Of a DNA stretch of 64,000 bases, positions 14,787 to 27,621 are shown in pieces. This DNA comes from Thermasporomyces sp036564245 (GTDB lineage Bacteria > Actinomycetota > Actinomycetes > Propionibacteriales > Actinopolymorphaceae), in the NCBI GenBank assembly GCA_036564245.1, contig DATCKU010000108.1, positions 1-64,000 of the forward strand, in the 5' to 3' direction. Position numbers and translations under genes: made by a program. Each line of letters opens with the position of its first letter. Position 1 is the stretch's first letter. The notes under the pieces are model-generated. The model was not told the DNA's origin, searched no databases, and was given only the letters and a program-made list of their open reading frames with translations.

Positions 14787-17465
14787 ATGGTGGCGCAGCA
14801 ACCGTCGCGCTATCCGGCGGCATGGGAGGCCGACGTGGTCCTCCGGGACGGCAGGACGGCGAGGCTCCGGCCGATCCGACCTGACGACGCCGACCGTCTG
14901 GTGGCGTTCTACGGGCGCGTGTCCGAGGAGTCGAAGTACCTGCGCTTCTTCGCGCCCTATCCCACGCTCTCACCGCAGGATGTCGCGCGGTTCACCAACG
15001 TGGACCACTGCGACCGCGTGGCACTCATCCTCACGGTCGGTGAGGACATGATCGCGGTAGGGCGGTACGAACGAACGGATCCGCGTACGGCCGAGGTCGC
15101 CTTCTTGGTCCAGGACGCCGACCAGGGACGCGGTGCGGGCAGCGTCCTGCTCGAGCACCTCGCTCAGGCAGCACGAGAGAACGGCATCGAGCGGTTCACT
15201 GCCGCGGTGCTGCCGGAGAACCGGCGGATGGCCTCGGTGTTCCGCGAGGCCGGGTACCAGATGACCGGAGAGCTCGACGACGGTCTGGAAGTCTTCGCCC
15301 TCGAGATCGAGCCGACCCGCACGAGTCTGGACGTCATGGCCGCCCGTGAGCAGCGCGCGGAAGCGCGCTCGGTGCAGCGCCTGCTCCGGCCGAGGTCGAT
15401 CGCGGTCATCGGCGCCAGTCGGAGCCGGGACACCGTGGGCCAGACGCTGGTCCGCAACCTGGTCCTGGCAGGTTTCACGGGGCCCGTCTATCCCGTCAAC
15501 CCGCATGCCCACGCGGTCGCTGGGGTCCCGGCGTACCCCACGGTCACGGAGGTTCCCGGAGACGTCGAGCTTGCGGTCGTGGCGGTCCCGGCACCCGCGG
15601 TCGAGGAGGTCGTGCGGCAATGTGCGGCCAAGGGGGTGCACGGCCTGGTCGTGGTGTCGAGCGGGTTCGTCGAGGCCGGAGAGGAGGGTCTCGCGCGGCA
15701 GCGCGAGCTGGTCCGGCTGGCCCGCGGGCATGCCATGCGGGTGGTCGGCCCTGGTGCGCTCGGCGTCGTCAACACCGACCCGGAGGTGTCGCTCAACGCC
15801 TCGCTTGCGGGTGTGCTGCCACCGCGGGGAGTCGTGGGATTCTTCTGCCAGTCAGGCGAGCTGGGGACCGTCATCCTGCAACGGCTGGCCGAGCGTGGGC
15901 TGGGGCTCTCGAGCTTCGTCTCGGCGGGGAGCCGGGCCGACGTGTCGGCCAACGACCTGATGCAGTACTGGATCGAGGATCCCGACACCCAGGTCGTCCT
16001 GCTGTACCTCGAGTCGATCGGGAACCCGCGCAAGTTCGGCCGGATCGCTCGCCGCCTGGCGACGAGCAAACCGGTGGTCGCGATGCGGACCGGTCGGTTC
16101 ACGCAAGGTGTTCCACTCGGCCACGCCATCGGGCCGACTGCTGTACCGCAGGCCGCCGTCGACGCGATGTTCCAGCAGGCGGGCGTGCTTCTCGTCGACA
16201 CGTTGGAGGAGCTGTTCGACGTCGCGCAGGTGCTCGCCTACCAGCCGCTCCCACAGGGCGGCGACATCGCCGTGGTCAGCAACTCGGAGACGCTTGCCGT
16301 GCTCGCGACCGATGCTGCGGCGGCGGCCGGGCTTCAGGTCGTGCATCGCGAGCCGGCCCTGCCCTCGGGCATGCCGCCCGACGACGTTGAGGCGGCTCTG
16401 CGCAAGGCGGTCGCCGACGATCAGGTCCACGCGGTGCTGGTCGTCTACGTCTCCCCGCTGAACGTCGACGGGGAAGAGGTCGCGGCGGCCATCGGGCGGG
16501 CCGCCGCGGCAAGCGACAAGCCGATCGTCGCGACGTTCCTCGGCCGCCAGGGTGTGCCGGAGGCGTTACGTCGGTACGACGCCGAGGGCAGGACGGCAGC
16601 CGGGTCGGTGCCGTCGTACCCCACGGTGGAGGCGGCGGTGCGGGCACTGGCCAAGGCGACCGACTACGCGCGGTGGCGTGCGGGACCGCACGGGGAAGTG
16701 CCTGTGCTTCCCGACATCGACGACGAACGGGCGCGGAGCCTGGTCGCGGACGTGCTGGCGACGCACGAGCAGGGAACCCATCTCACCGATCCGCAGGTAA
16801 GTGAGCTGCTGGCCTGTTACGGGATCGACGTGCTGCCCTCCTACGAGGTCCGTACGGTCGAGGATGCGGTCGCCACAGCGGATCGGCTCGGATGGGACGT
16901 CGTCCTCAAGGCGACGGCGCCGCAGTTTCGTCAGCGGCCCGACCTCGCCGACGTCTGGCGCAACATCGACAGCGAGGCCGAGATGCGCGAGGCGTGGGCG
17001 GCGATGGTCGACGCGTTCGGGCAGCCGGCGGCCGACGGCTTCCGGGTGCAGAAGATGGCACCACCCGGGGTTCCGGTCGTCGTGAGGTGCGTCGAGGACA
17101 GGTCGTTCGGTCCGATGGTGGCGTTCGGCGTCGCGGGTGTGGCGACGGACCTGCTGGGTGATCTCGCGTATCGCGTACCTCCGCTGACCGACGTCGAGGC
17201 GTACGCCATGATCAAGGAGGTGCGCGCCGCCCCGCTGCTCTTCGGTCATCAGGGCGGCGACCACGCAGACATCGACGCGCTCGCAGAGCTCCTTCACCGG
17301 GTGGGCCGGCTGGCCGCCGACATCCCTGAGGTGCTGTCGGCGGAACTCGTCCCGGTGCTCGCCGGCACGAGCGGGGTTGCCGTGCTCGGCGCCCAGGTGC
17401 GGGTCGGACCAGCGGATCCGCGAGCCCGCAGTGACTGGTACGCCCGCCGGCTCAGCAGCGGCTGA
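14787..17465 (+). CDS. GNAT acetyltransferase fused to NDP-forming acyl-CoA synthetase (Pat-like)
   Basis: 892 residues. Residues about 15-175 are a GNAT domain with the acetyl-CoA pyrophosphate loop QGRGAG (113-118). Residues about 195-460 are the CoA-binding and succinyl-CoA-synthetase alpha-like parts (SIAVIGASRSRDTVG, GFFCQSGELG) with His446 in PLGHAIGP at the place of the phosphorylated His. Residues about 670-890 are the ATP-grasp part (LLACYGIDVLPSYEVRTVED). Bacterial Pat enzymes of this class acetylate lysines, notably of acetyl-CoA synthetase; whether the synthetase half is active is unclear, but the His is kept. GNAT is N-terminal here, opposite to Salmonella Pat. The upstream open frame to 14331 is not used. 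Confidence 0.9.
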   Translation: MVAQQPSRYPAAWEADVVLRDGRTARLRPIRPDDADRLVAFYGRVSEESKYLRFFAPYPTLSPQDVARFTNVDHCDRVALILTVGEDMIAVGRYERTDPRTAEVAFLVQDADQGRGAGSVLLEHLAQAARENGIERFTAAVLPENRRMASVFREAGYQMTGELDDGLEVFALEIEPTRTSLDVMAAREQRAEARSVQRLLRPRSIAVIGASRSRDTVGQTLVRNLVLAGFTGPVYPVNPHAHAVAGVPAYPTVTEVPGDVELAVVAVPAPAVEEVVRQCAAKGVHGLVVVSSGFVEAGEEGLARQRELVRLARGHAMRVVGPGALGVVNTDPEVSLNASLAGVLPPRGVVGFFCQSGELGTVILQRLAERGLGLSSFVSAGSRADVSANDLMQYWIEDPDTQVVLLYLESIGNPRKFGRIARRLATSKPVVAMRTGRFTQGVPLGHAIGPTAVPQAAVDAMFQQAGVLLVDTLEELFDVAQVLAYQPLPQGGDIAVVSNSETLAVLATDAAAAAGLQVVHREPALPSGMPPDDVEAALRKAVADDQVHAVLVVYVSPLNVDGEEVAAAIGRAAAASDKPIVATFLGRQGVPEALRRYDAEGRTAAGSVPSYPTVEAAVRALAKATDYARWRAGPHGEVPVLPDIDDERARSLVADVLATHEQGTHLTDPQVSELLACYGIDVLPSYEVRTVEDAVATADRLGWDVVLKATAPQFRQRPDLADVWRNIDSEAEMREAWAAMVDAFGQPAADGFRVQKMAPPGVPVVVRCVEDRSFGPMVAFGVAGVATDLLGDLAYRVPPLTDVEAYAMIKEVRAAPLLFGHQGGDHADIDALAELLHRVGRLAADIPEVLSAELVPVLAGTSGVAVLGAQVRVGPADPRARSDWYARRLSSG

Positions 17466-17563
17466 CGAGTCCCAGTGCCTGGCGTCCTGGTGCGCGCGGG
17501 AGAAACCAGGTCTTGGCGCACAAGATCACGCCGAGCGCGTCGTCGATCACCGCGCCGAGGACG

Positions 17564-18559
17564 TCAGAGGTCGGCCAGCGCGACGACTCGCTTCTCGCGG
17601 ACGGACGCGTAGGCGCCGAGGATGACCTTGAGCACCTGGATGCCCTCGACCTCGGTGTTGATCGGCCGACGCTTCTCGGTGATGCAGCCGATGAAGTCGG
17701 CGATCTCCGCGGAGAACGCGTGCACCTCGGGGAACTCGATCGTGGTGAGCTGTCCATCGACGGTGCGGTGGTGCAGCGTCTTCCCGTCGCTCCACAACGT
17801 GCCGTGCTCGGCGACGACCGAGAACCGTTCGGTGTTGGACGACGGGATGTAGGCCCAGCTCGTCACGATCGATCCGACGCTGCCGTCAGCGAAGCGCACG
17901 AGCACCTGCGCCGAGTCCTCACCCTCCATCTGCAGCCGGTGCCGGCTGGTCATGGCGACGACCTCGGTCGGCTCGGACGTGGCGAGATGCAACAGCAGGT
18001 AGGTGGGGTGGTAGCCGGTGTCGATCAGCTCACCGCCACCAGCGGTGGCGAGGCTGCCGCGCCATCCCATGTCGGCCCGGAGGCCTCGGTTGAGGAAGCT
18101 GTCCGTGGTGCGAAGCTCGTAGACCTTGCCCAGCGCGCCCGACTGGATCAGCTCGCGCGCCTTCGCGACCGGCGGCATGAAGAGCTGGTTGTGCGCGCAC
18201 ATCAAGGTCACGCCGGTGTCCTGGACGACCTTGCTGATCTTGTCCGCTTCGTCGGTGGTGATGCACAGGGGCTTCTCGCAGAGGATGTGCTTGCCCGCCT
18301 CCGCCGCTGCGATGATGGCGTCGGCGTGCAGGTGGTGCGGCAGGCAGATGTCCACGGCGTCGACGCCGCCATTGGCGATGAGGTCGCGGTAGTCGGAGAA
18401 GATCGCAGCGCCTCCGACCTGCTCAGCCCGGGCGCGCGCATTCGCCTCCACGACGTCGGCGACAGCCGTCACCTTCGCCCGGTCAGGGATTTCCAGGTAG
18501 CCACGGACGTGCGGATTGGAGATGCCGCCGCATCCGATCAGCCCGACGTTCACGGTCAT
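17564..18559 (-). CDS. Gfo/Idh/MocA-family oxidoreductase (second gene of a pair)
   Basis: 331 residues starting at ATG 18559 with AGGAGG 8 nt upstream. The N-terminal Rossmann fold has VGLIGCGGISNPHVRGY, and the dinucleotide-sugar motif is HILCEKPLC with the family's conserved EKP. The C-terminal domain shows GGGELIDTGYHPTYLLL, where the His is the likely catalytic residue. Such enzymes oxidise or reduce sugars, inositols or related substrates with NAD(P). It follows a homologous gene by 39 bp on the same strand, so the two probably act in one pathway. Substrate unknown. Confidence 0.92.
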   Translation of the reverse strand: MTVNVGLIGCGGISNPHVRGYLEIPDRAKVTAVADVVEANARARAEQVGGAAIFSDYRDLIANGGVDAVDICLPHHLHADAIIAAAEAGKHILCEKPLCITTDEADKISKVVQDTGVTLMCAHNQLFMPPVAKARELIQSGALGKVYELRTTDSFLNRGLRADMGWRGSLATAGGGELIDTGYHPTYLLLHLATSEPTEVVAMTSRHRLQMEGEDSAQVLVRFADGSVGSIVTSWAYIPSSNTERFSVVAEHGTLWSDGKTLHHRTVDGQLTTIEFPEVHAFSAEIADFIGCITEKRRPINTEVEGIQVLKVILGAYASVREKRVVALADL

Positions 18560-18598
18560 GAAGGGATCCTCCTCGAGTTACTTGGACTCCTTGCGGAT

Positions 18599-19597
18599 TC
18601 AGGTCTCGATGCTGTCGATGCGTACTGCCCGCTCGGTGGCGGCCGAGCGGTTGGCGGCCTCCATCAGGCGGGTGAGGTCGAGGCCGAGCTCGATGTTCTG
18701 GCTCGGCGTCGTGCCCTCCTGGATGTGCGTGACCCACTGATCGAATGGCGACGGTCGATTCTGCGGAACGGGCAGCTCCACCCAGCTGTTGCCGTCGTCG
18801 TGGGCCGGGCTGCGGACGAAGAGCTTCGCGTCAGGCGTGCCGTAGCAGAGACTGCCGAGCGTGCCGTGGATCTCGATCGAGAACGGTGAGCGAGTCGTGG
18901 CGAAGCCGGCTTCGACCACGCCGAGCGTGCCGTTGGGACAGCGAAGGACCGCGACGGCGTTGTCTTCCACCGCGCGGTTGGTCAGGTAGCCGTACGTCGC
19001 GGTCACCGACTCGGGCATCCGGCCGAGGAACAGCCGGGCGAGGTACATGGGGTGGCAGCCCAGGTCGATGAGGGCCCCGCCGCCACACTGTTCGGGGTCG
19101 TAGAAGTGGGCGGGCAGCCAGTCCTGGACGGCGCCGCCGTGGGACAGGCGGGTGCGTACGAGTGCGAGCTCGCCGAGCTGGCCGGAGTCGAGCACCTCGC
19201 AGATCGCCTGGGTGTATCCGTGGTACAGGCGGGGCAGCGACAGCATGAGCGTGACGCCGCTCTTCTCGACCTCGGTGAGGATCTCGTGACACTCACGACT
19301 TGTGAGCGCGAGCACCTTCTCGGTGAAGACATGCTTGCCTGCCCGTGCGGCGGCGCCGATCACCTCGGGGTGGAGGTTGGTCGGGGTGTCGACGATCACA
19401 CCGTCGACGTCGTCGCGGCCCAAAAGGTCGTCGAGCCTTTCGTGGAAGGCGATGCCCAAGCGCTCGGCCTCGCTGCGGCCCCGGTCCGGTACCTCGTCCC
19501 AGGCGGCGACCAGCGTGGTGTCGGGGTGTTCCTGCGCTTGGCGGGCGTAGCCGAGGGCATGGACATGCCAGAAGCTCAGCATGGCAAGGCGAAGCAT
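18599..19597 (-). CDS. Gfo/Idh/MocA-family oxidoreductase (first gene of a pair)
   Basis: 332 residues. ATG 19597 is preferred over the adjoining TTG. The first strand is less canonical than usual (LAMLSFWHVHALGYARQ lacks GxGxxG), but HVFTEKVLALTSRECHEI occupies the EKP position with Val in place of Pro, and GGGALIDLGCHPMYLARLF gives the catalytic region. The altered nucleotide-binding loop, MLSFWHVHA, is seen in a subgroup of sugar dehydrogenases. Probably translated with the next gene. Substrate unknown. Confidence 0.88.
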   Translation of the reverse strand: MLRLAMLSFWHVHALGYARQAQEHPDTTLVAAWDEVPDRGRSEAERLGIAFHERLDDLLGRDDVDGVIVDTPTNLHPEVIGAAARAGKHVFTEKVLALTSRECHEILTEVEKSGVTLMLSLPRLYHGYTQAICEVLDSGQLGELALVRTRLSHGGAVQDWLPAHFYDPEQCGGGALIDLGCHPMYLARLFLGRMPESVTATYGYLTNRAVEDNAVAVLRCPNGTLGVVEAGFATTRSPFSIEIHGTLGSLCYGTPDAKLFVRSPAHDDGNSWVELPVPQNRPSPFDQWVTHIQEGTTPSQNIELGLDLTRLMEAANRSAATERAVRIDSIET

Positions 19598-20248
19598 CAA
19601 AACCCTATCTGTCGTGGTTCAAACCGAGTTCCGCTGCGGCTCTTCGGTCACCTGTGAATACATTGCCGGATGATCGGTTGGATCGCCCTCGATCGTCACC
19701 GTGTGCGGCGTGTGTGTGGAAACGAGTCCATTGTTGCCAGCCGGACCGGGCTTGCGTCCAATCGGAGACCGGGAAAGTCGGCCGAACCCGGCCGGCTGCG
19801 AGGGGTCGTAAGCTCGTCACCCTCGGGGTTCGCAGGGCCGGGTCGGCGGCTGCGTGTGCCGGCTGCTTGGGCGGCTGGCGGTGTCGGTGGCTGGTTGTAC
19901 GGTCGCGTACCGCTGGTGGCATGATCCGCCGGCCCCGCCGACGCGGCGGGCTGCACGATGTGGCGAGAAGACGATGTTCGCCCAGGGGAGAGGACGGGGT
20001 GTGATCGACTTGGGTATCGGGTCACGCGATCTGTGGCCGACACGTACGGCGCCCGTAAGACTAGGGCCCAGGGGCACGTGGCCACCATCGACTGTCGGTG
20101 GGCCCGATTAGCATGACAAGGCCGTCGTACCCACTCATGTAGGACCTGCCGTCAGGCGTGGGAGAGGCTCCCGACCAGCGGCAACGTCCATAGATCACCG
20201 ACAGCACCCAGACAGCCGACCAGCACAGTCGAGAACGGATCCGTCGCC
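19598..20248. other. 651-bp divergent intergenic region upstream of uvrA
   Basis: No credible gene. It must hold the promoters of the dehydrogenase pair and of uvrA. I looked for a GAAC-N4-GTTC type LexA box ahead of uvrA and found none. Confidence 0.5.
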
Positions 20249-23305
<3,057 letters not shown>

Positions 23306-23420
23306 CCCACGCTGCGCTCGACCCGTCCGTCCGCTCGGTGGTGAGCAGGAATTCCTGGCGGGCCTCCAGCCCACCAGGGAGAGTGGGAGGCGTACCCAAG
23401 CCGCCACTCACCTGCGCGAC

Positions 23421-24998
23421 ATGACGAACAATCCTGGGCAATCGGCGTCGTCTGGACCCCTTGGTACGCCACCGGGCCTTGGCACGACATCCTGCTGCGG
23501 CTGTACTCCGGGCCTTCAGATCGCGAGCTCGGTCCTGCAGATCCGAGCGGCTGACGCGTCGCGCCGAGGACGTGAGGCGCGGGCAGATCCGCGGCGGTGG
23601 CGGGTGCTCTGGGTGAGCCAGATCGCGGTCTTCATGGTCTTGTTGGACGTCAGCATCGTCAACGTCGCCTTGCCCTCCATCCAGCGGTTCTTCGACGTAT
23701 CGGCCGCGACCGTCCAGTGGGTGGTGTCCGGATACGGCTTGGCGTTCGGTCTGGCATTGGTGCCCGCCGGCCGGTTGGGCGACATGATCGGACGTCGCCC
23801 GATGTTCACGATCGCGCTGTCGACGTTCCTGGTGACCAGCGCATTGACCGGCGCCGCCCCCGGAATCGAACTGCTGATCGCCGGCCGGGTCCTGCAGGGC
23901 GCTGCCGGAGGCATGATCATCCCGCAGAACTCCGGCATGGTGCAGGACATGTTCCGTGGCGCCGAGCGGGGCCGAGCGTTCGGGATCCTCGGCAGCATGG
24001 TGGGCCTGTCGACGGCGGTGGGCCCAGTGGTCGGCGGCTTGATCCTCACGGTGTTCGCCGGCCCCGACGCGTGGCGGTGGGTGTTCTACATCAACGTGCC
24101 GATGGGCGTCCTCGCTCTGGTGCTCGTCGCACGGCTCGTTCCCCGTTCTCCCAAGACACGTCCCGCTGCGACCGATCTTGACCTGGTTGGTTCGTTGCTC
24201 CTCGGCATCGGTGTTCTCAGCCTGCTCCTGCCAGTGGTGGCGGCCGAGGCAGGCGGTCTGCGCGGGTGGCCGCTTCTTGTCGTGGCGGTCCTCGCCTTGG
24301 CCGGATTCGCCTTGTGGGAAAGGCACACGCTACGTGCAGGTCGGGCACCCTTGCTGGATCCCCGTCTCATGCGGACCCCTGGCTTTCCGGCTGGGCTGGC
24401 CATCGGGTTGATCTACTTCCTCGGTCTCACCGGCATCTTCTTGGTCCTCTCCCTGTTCTTCCAGCACGGGCTGGACTACAGCCCGCTGCGGGCTGGGCTC
24501 GCCCTCACGCCGTTCGCGCTGGGAATGGCGGCCTCTGCCGGCCTCGCGGGTCGTCACGTCACCCGCCTCGGCCGGTCCCTCACCGTCCGCGGCCTGATCG
24601 TCATGATCATCGGGCTCGTGGCCACGGCCCTGATCCTCAGTCGTGTGGAGGGAGGCGTGGCCGGGGTGGCGATCATCGGTCCGCTGCTCTTGGCGGGCGT
24701 CGGTGGTGGCATGGTCACGTCGCCGAACATCACGCTCACGTTGCAGGTCGTGCCGGTGAGCATCGCGGGTGCGGCGGGCGCCGCGTTGCAGACGGCGCAG
24801 CGTGTCGGGGCAGCGATCGGGACCGCGGTCCTGGCCACGGCGTTCTACCGAGTGTTCACGGCCACCGACTCGTATGCGCTCGCGGTGGCTGGCGCCTTGC
24901 TCTGTGCGATCGGGCTCCTGACGCTCGCGCTGGTGGTGGCGCTCCTGCAGGCGCTGCGGCATCGACGATCCGAGCGGGAGAGCCCGGTGAGGCGTTGA
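23421..24998 (+). CDS. MFS drug transporter, DHA2 (14-segment) type
   Basis: 525 residues. After about 60 non-conserved residues come 14 predicted membrane segments: FMVLLDVSIVNVALPSIQ (helix 1 with the Asp of DHA2 exporters), motif A GRLGDMIGRRPMF, and motif C-like GLSTAVGPVVGGLIL in helix 5. Probably a proton-driven multidrug or metabolite exporter. Its true start may be later, because the region before VLWVSQIAV is atypical and ATG 23421 lacks a ribosome binding site. No dedicated regulator is adjacent. Confidence 0.9.
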   Translation: MTNNPGQSASSGPLGTPPGLGTTSCCGCTPGLQIASSVLQIRAADASRRGREARADPRRWRVLWVSQIAVFMVLLDVSIVNVALPSIQRFFDVSAATVQWVVSGYGLAFGLALVPAGRLGDMIGRRPMFTIALSTFLVTSALTGAAPGIELLIAGRVLQGAAGGMIIPQNSGMVQDMFRGAERGRAFGILGSMVGLSTAVGPVVGGLILTVFAGPDAWRWVFYINVPMGVLALVLVARLVPRSPKTRPAATDLDLVGSLLLGIGVLSLLLPVVAAEAGGLRGWPLLVVAVLALAGFALWERHTLRAGRAPLLDPRLMRTPGFPAGLAIGLIYFLGLTGIFLVLSLFFQHGLDYSPLRAGLALTPFALGMAASAGLAGRHVTRLGRSLTVRGLIVMIIGLVATALILSRVEGGVAGVAIIGPLLLAGVGGGMVTSPNITLTLQVVPVSIAGAAGAALQTAQRVGAAIGTAVLATAFYRVFTATDSYALAVAGALLCAIGLLTLALVVALLQALRHRRSERESPVRR

Positions 24999-25170
24999 AC
25001 GCCAGGAGCATCCCGGCCGCTGCCGGCCGTGGTTGCCCTGTCCAGGCTGGTTCGTTCCGGCATAGGCGAGAAGTCCCGCCCGACGCAACGTATCGTGAAC
25101 ACCGGACGTACAAGAGTCGTGCGCCGTTCGACGCCGACACGATGCGGACAAGGCAAGGCCAGCGAGCGAC

Positions 25171-26163
25171 ATGGTCGAGAACGCTCCCGCCAGACGGGAA
25201 ACAGAACTGTTGATCATCGGCTCGGGTCCCACCGGGCTGTTCGCCGCGTACTACGCAGGCTTCCGCGGGCTGTCCATGGTGATCCTCGATTCGCTACCGG
25301 AGCCGGGCGGCCAGGTCACGGCCATGTATCCGGAAAAGATGATCTTCGATGTGCCAGGGTTCCCCGCGGTCAAGGGACAGGACCTGGTGGACCGGCTGAT
25401 CGAGCAGGCGGGCCAGTTCCGGCCAACGTATGTCCTAGGGCATCGCGCGGAGCGGCTCGAGCACGGCGAGGACTCGGTGACCGTGACGACCGACCAGGGT
25501 CTGCAGATCGTCGCCGGCGCCGTCCTCATCACGGCGGGGATCGGGACCTTCAGTCCCAAGCGGCTTCCCGCCGGGCAGGACTACGAAGGTCGCGGCCTTC
25601 GCTACTTCGTCCCCAAACTGTCCGACCTCGCCGGGCAGGACGTCCTGATCGTCGGTGGGGGAGACTCGGCCTTCGACTGGGCACTGAGCCTCGAGCCGAT
25701 AGCGCGTTCGGTCACGCTGATCCACAGGCGTACTCGGTTCCGAGCCCACGAGCACACGGTGCAGCGTGTGGCGGCGACTCGGACGCGGATCCTGACACCC
25801 TGGGAGGTCGCGCAGATCTTCGGTGATGGCCAGGTCGAGGCGGTTGAGATCGTCAACAACGCGACGCAGGAGCGGGAGAAGCTCACGGTCCAGGCAATCG
25901 TCGCCGCCCTGGGATTTCACGCCGATCTCGGGCCGATGACGCAGTGGGGACTCACCCAGAAGCAGCGCCACATCGTCGTCGACTCAGCCATGCGGACCAA
26001 TCTCCCGCGGGTCTTCGCAGCCGGCGACATCGTGTCGTACGACGGAAAGGTGAAGCTCATCGCCACTGGCTTCGGCGAAGCCGCAACCGCCGTCAACAAC
26101 GCCGTCCCACTCATCCGGCCGGGTGCGAAGGTGTTCCCCGGCCACTCGAGCGACGCGAGTTGA
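25171..26163 (+). CDS. Ferredoxin-NADP(+) reductase, thioredoxin-reductase-like type
   Basis: 330 residues. FAD-binding LIIGSGPTGLFAAYYAG is at the N-terminus, PGGQVTAMYPEK follows, NADPH-binding VLIVGGGDSAFDWAL is in the middle, and the C-terminal FAD site is VFAAGDIVSYDGKVKLIATG. There is no CxxC redox pair, which separates it from thioredoxin reductase and fits the YumC/TrxR-like FNR family that reduces ferredoxin with NADPH. It stands alone; its 3' end is 5 bp from a convergent dehydrogenase gene. Confidence 0.92.
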   Translation: MVENAPARRETELLIIGSGPTGLFAAYYAGFRGLSMVILDSLPEPGGQVTAMYPEKMIFDVPGFPAVKGQDLVDRLIEQAGQFRPTYVLGHRAERLEHGEDSVTVTTDQGLQIVAGAVLITAGIGTFSPKRLPAGQDYEGRGLRYFVPKLSDLAGQDVLIVGGGDSAFDWALSLEPIARSVTLIHRRTRFRAHEHTVQRVAATRTRILTPWEVAQIFGDGQVEAVEIVNNATQEREKLTVQAIVAALGFHADLGPMTQWGLTQKQRHIVVDSAMRTNLPRVFAAGDIVSYDGKVKLIATGFGEAATAVNNAVPLIRPGAKVFPGHSSDAS

Positions 26164-26168
26164 ACCGG

Positions 26169-27239
26169 CTACCTCCACGGTCCCGCGACGGGTTCGACCC
26201 GGCCAGTGACGGTGGAGCGTGCTGCCGCTTCGGAGATGGCCAGGCTGCCGAGGTTGCGTCGCCCTGAGCACTCGGGTTCCTCGCCTTCGGCGATGGCTCG
26301 AGCGAACTCGGCAAGGGCGCCGGCGCGGCCTACGTAGTCCAACCGCATCATGCTCGCGAGGTCCAGGCGCTCGATCGATCCGTCACGTCGATGGCGTACG
26401 GTCACCACGTCGCCACTCGTCTCACCTGCTCCGCCATCCCGTCCGGTCCAGTAGATCTCGCCGTTCTCGCATTCGATGTGCCATGCGCCGGACCAGGTCG
26501 TCGGTTCACCCGAGCTCACCCAGCTTCCGCGGTAGCTCACGACGGTTCCGCGTTCGAAGCTGAGCGTCAGGACAGCGGAAGCCGGCTCGGCGAACTTGCT
26601 CCACGCGGGATCACACGCCTGGGCATACACGCGGACTGCGTCCTGGCCGAGCACCATGCGCATCAGGTCGAAATGGTGAATCGCCATGTCGTAGAGCAAG
26701 GGGTGGAACAAGGTGTAGTGCCGCCCTCCTGGCCGTCCGTCGTTCGCCCACTTGCGGAAGTCCACCCTCACCTGGCCCACTGCACCGACGTACTCCTCTG
26801 CGACCAGGCGGGCTGCCAGCCGTGCGGCGGGATAGAACCGGTAGTTCTGGCTGACCATCAGCGTGCGCCCGAGCTCGTTCGCGAGGTCCACCACCGCGCA
26901 AGCCTCGGCGACGCTGCGCGCGAACGGCTTCTCGACCAGGACGTGCTTGCCAGCGCGCAACGCCTCGGTTGCCAGGGGTGCATGCGCCGCGACAGTCGCC
27001 GTCACCAGGACGGCGTCGGCTTCCACGATCTGCAGTGCAGAACTGAGGCTGGTGAACGTCGCCTCCTTGGGAAACGCCAACCGGTCACAGGCCTTCGCAA
27101 GGCACGTCGGGTCGGCATCGACGAGGGCGACGCACTCGATGCTCGACACCTTCGGAATGACGTTCACCGCCCAGTCGCGTCCCCAGCCACCGAGCCCGAC
27201 CTGAATCACACGTAGTGCCACTGGCACGCCTTTCGTCAT
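26169..27239 (-). CDS. Gfo/Idh/MocA-family oxidoreductase
   Basis: About 356 residues from ATG 27239; GTG 27221 with AAAGG 7 nt upstream is a good alternative, and the frame reaches 27329 without support. Nucleotide-binding IQVGLGGWGRDWAV, EKP motif HVLVEKPFARS, and LLYDMAIHHFDLMRMVLG carrying the catalytic His are all present. Oxidation or reduction of a sugar or polyol with NAD(P) is likely, substrate unknown. It is unrelated in position to the other two family members in the window. Confidence 0.9.
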   Translation of the reverse strand: MTKGVPVALRVIQVGLGGWGRDWAVNVIPKVSSIECVALVDADPTCLAKACDRLAFPKEATFTSLSSALQIVEADAVLVTATVAAHAPLATEALRAGKHVLVEKPFARSVAEACAVVDLANELGRTLMVSQNYRFYPAARLAARLVAEEYVGAVGQVRVDFRKWANDGRPGGRHYTLFHPLLYDMAIHHFDLMRMVLGQDAVRVYAQACDPAWSKFAEPASAVLTLSFERGTVVSYRGSWVSSGEPTTWSGAWHIECENGEIYWTGRDGGAGETSGDVVTVRHRRDGSIERLDLASMMRLDYVGRAGALAEFARAIAEGEEPECSGRRNLGSLAISEAAARSTVTGRVEPVAGPWR

Positions 27240-27621
27240 GTCCTGCAGTTGACCCTCGATGTCGAGCCTGAGCGAGGCCTGACCGAGAACGCGAGTAGCT
27301 GCCCGATGGTGGCCAGCCAGGTCTGGCATCGATCCCAGATCACACGTCTGACAGTCACCTGAACGTGACGAACCGTGTCCGACTTACTACACAAAGGCAT
27401 TCCTAGAACCGAGTCGTGGCAGCTTCATGCCCGATTTGCCTGGCTCTCTGGACAGCAAGAAGGACAAGCCCCTACAAACGGGGAGCAACCCGATAGTTCT
27501 TGTGCGGGTTGGACGGGGGTCGACACAACGGCCCGCCGATAGCGGTCGGGCCTCGACGCACTCGATGCGAGTTCCGCCATCCAGTCCGCGCATGCAGCAC
27601 CCGTAGAGGAAGGGGCCACCA
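27240..27621. other. 382-bp divergent intergenic region
   Basis: Separates the dehydrogenase and the secreted protease. Lower GC than its neighbours. No gene seen; it should contain both promoters. AGAGGAAGGGG at its right end is the protease ribosome binding site. Confidence 0.5.

Noticed and set aside
20100..20248. LexA (SOS) box before uvrA
   Set aside because: GAACGG near 20230 lacks the matching half; no GAAC-N4-GTTC palindrome was found.
23421..24326. Minus-strand frame over the MFS gene at 23163-24326
   Set aside because: Gln/His/Arg-rich shadow with no domain.
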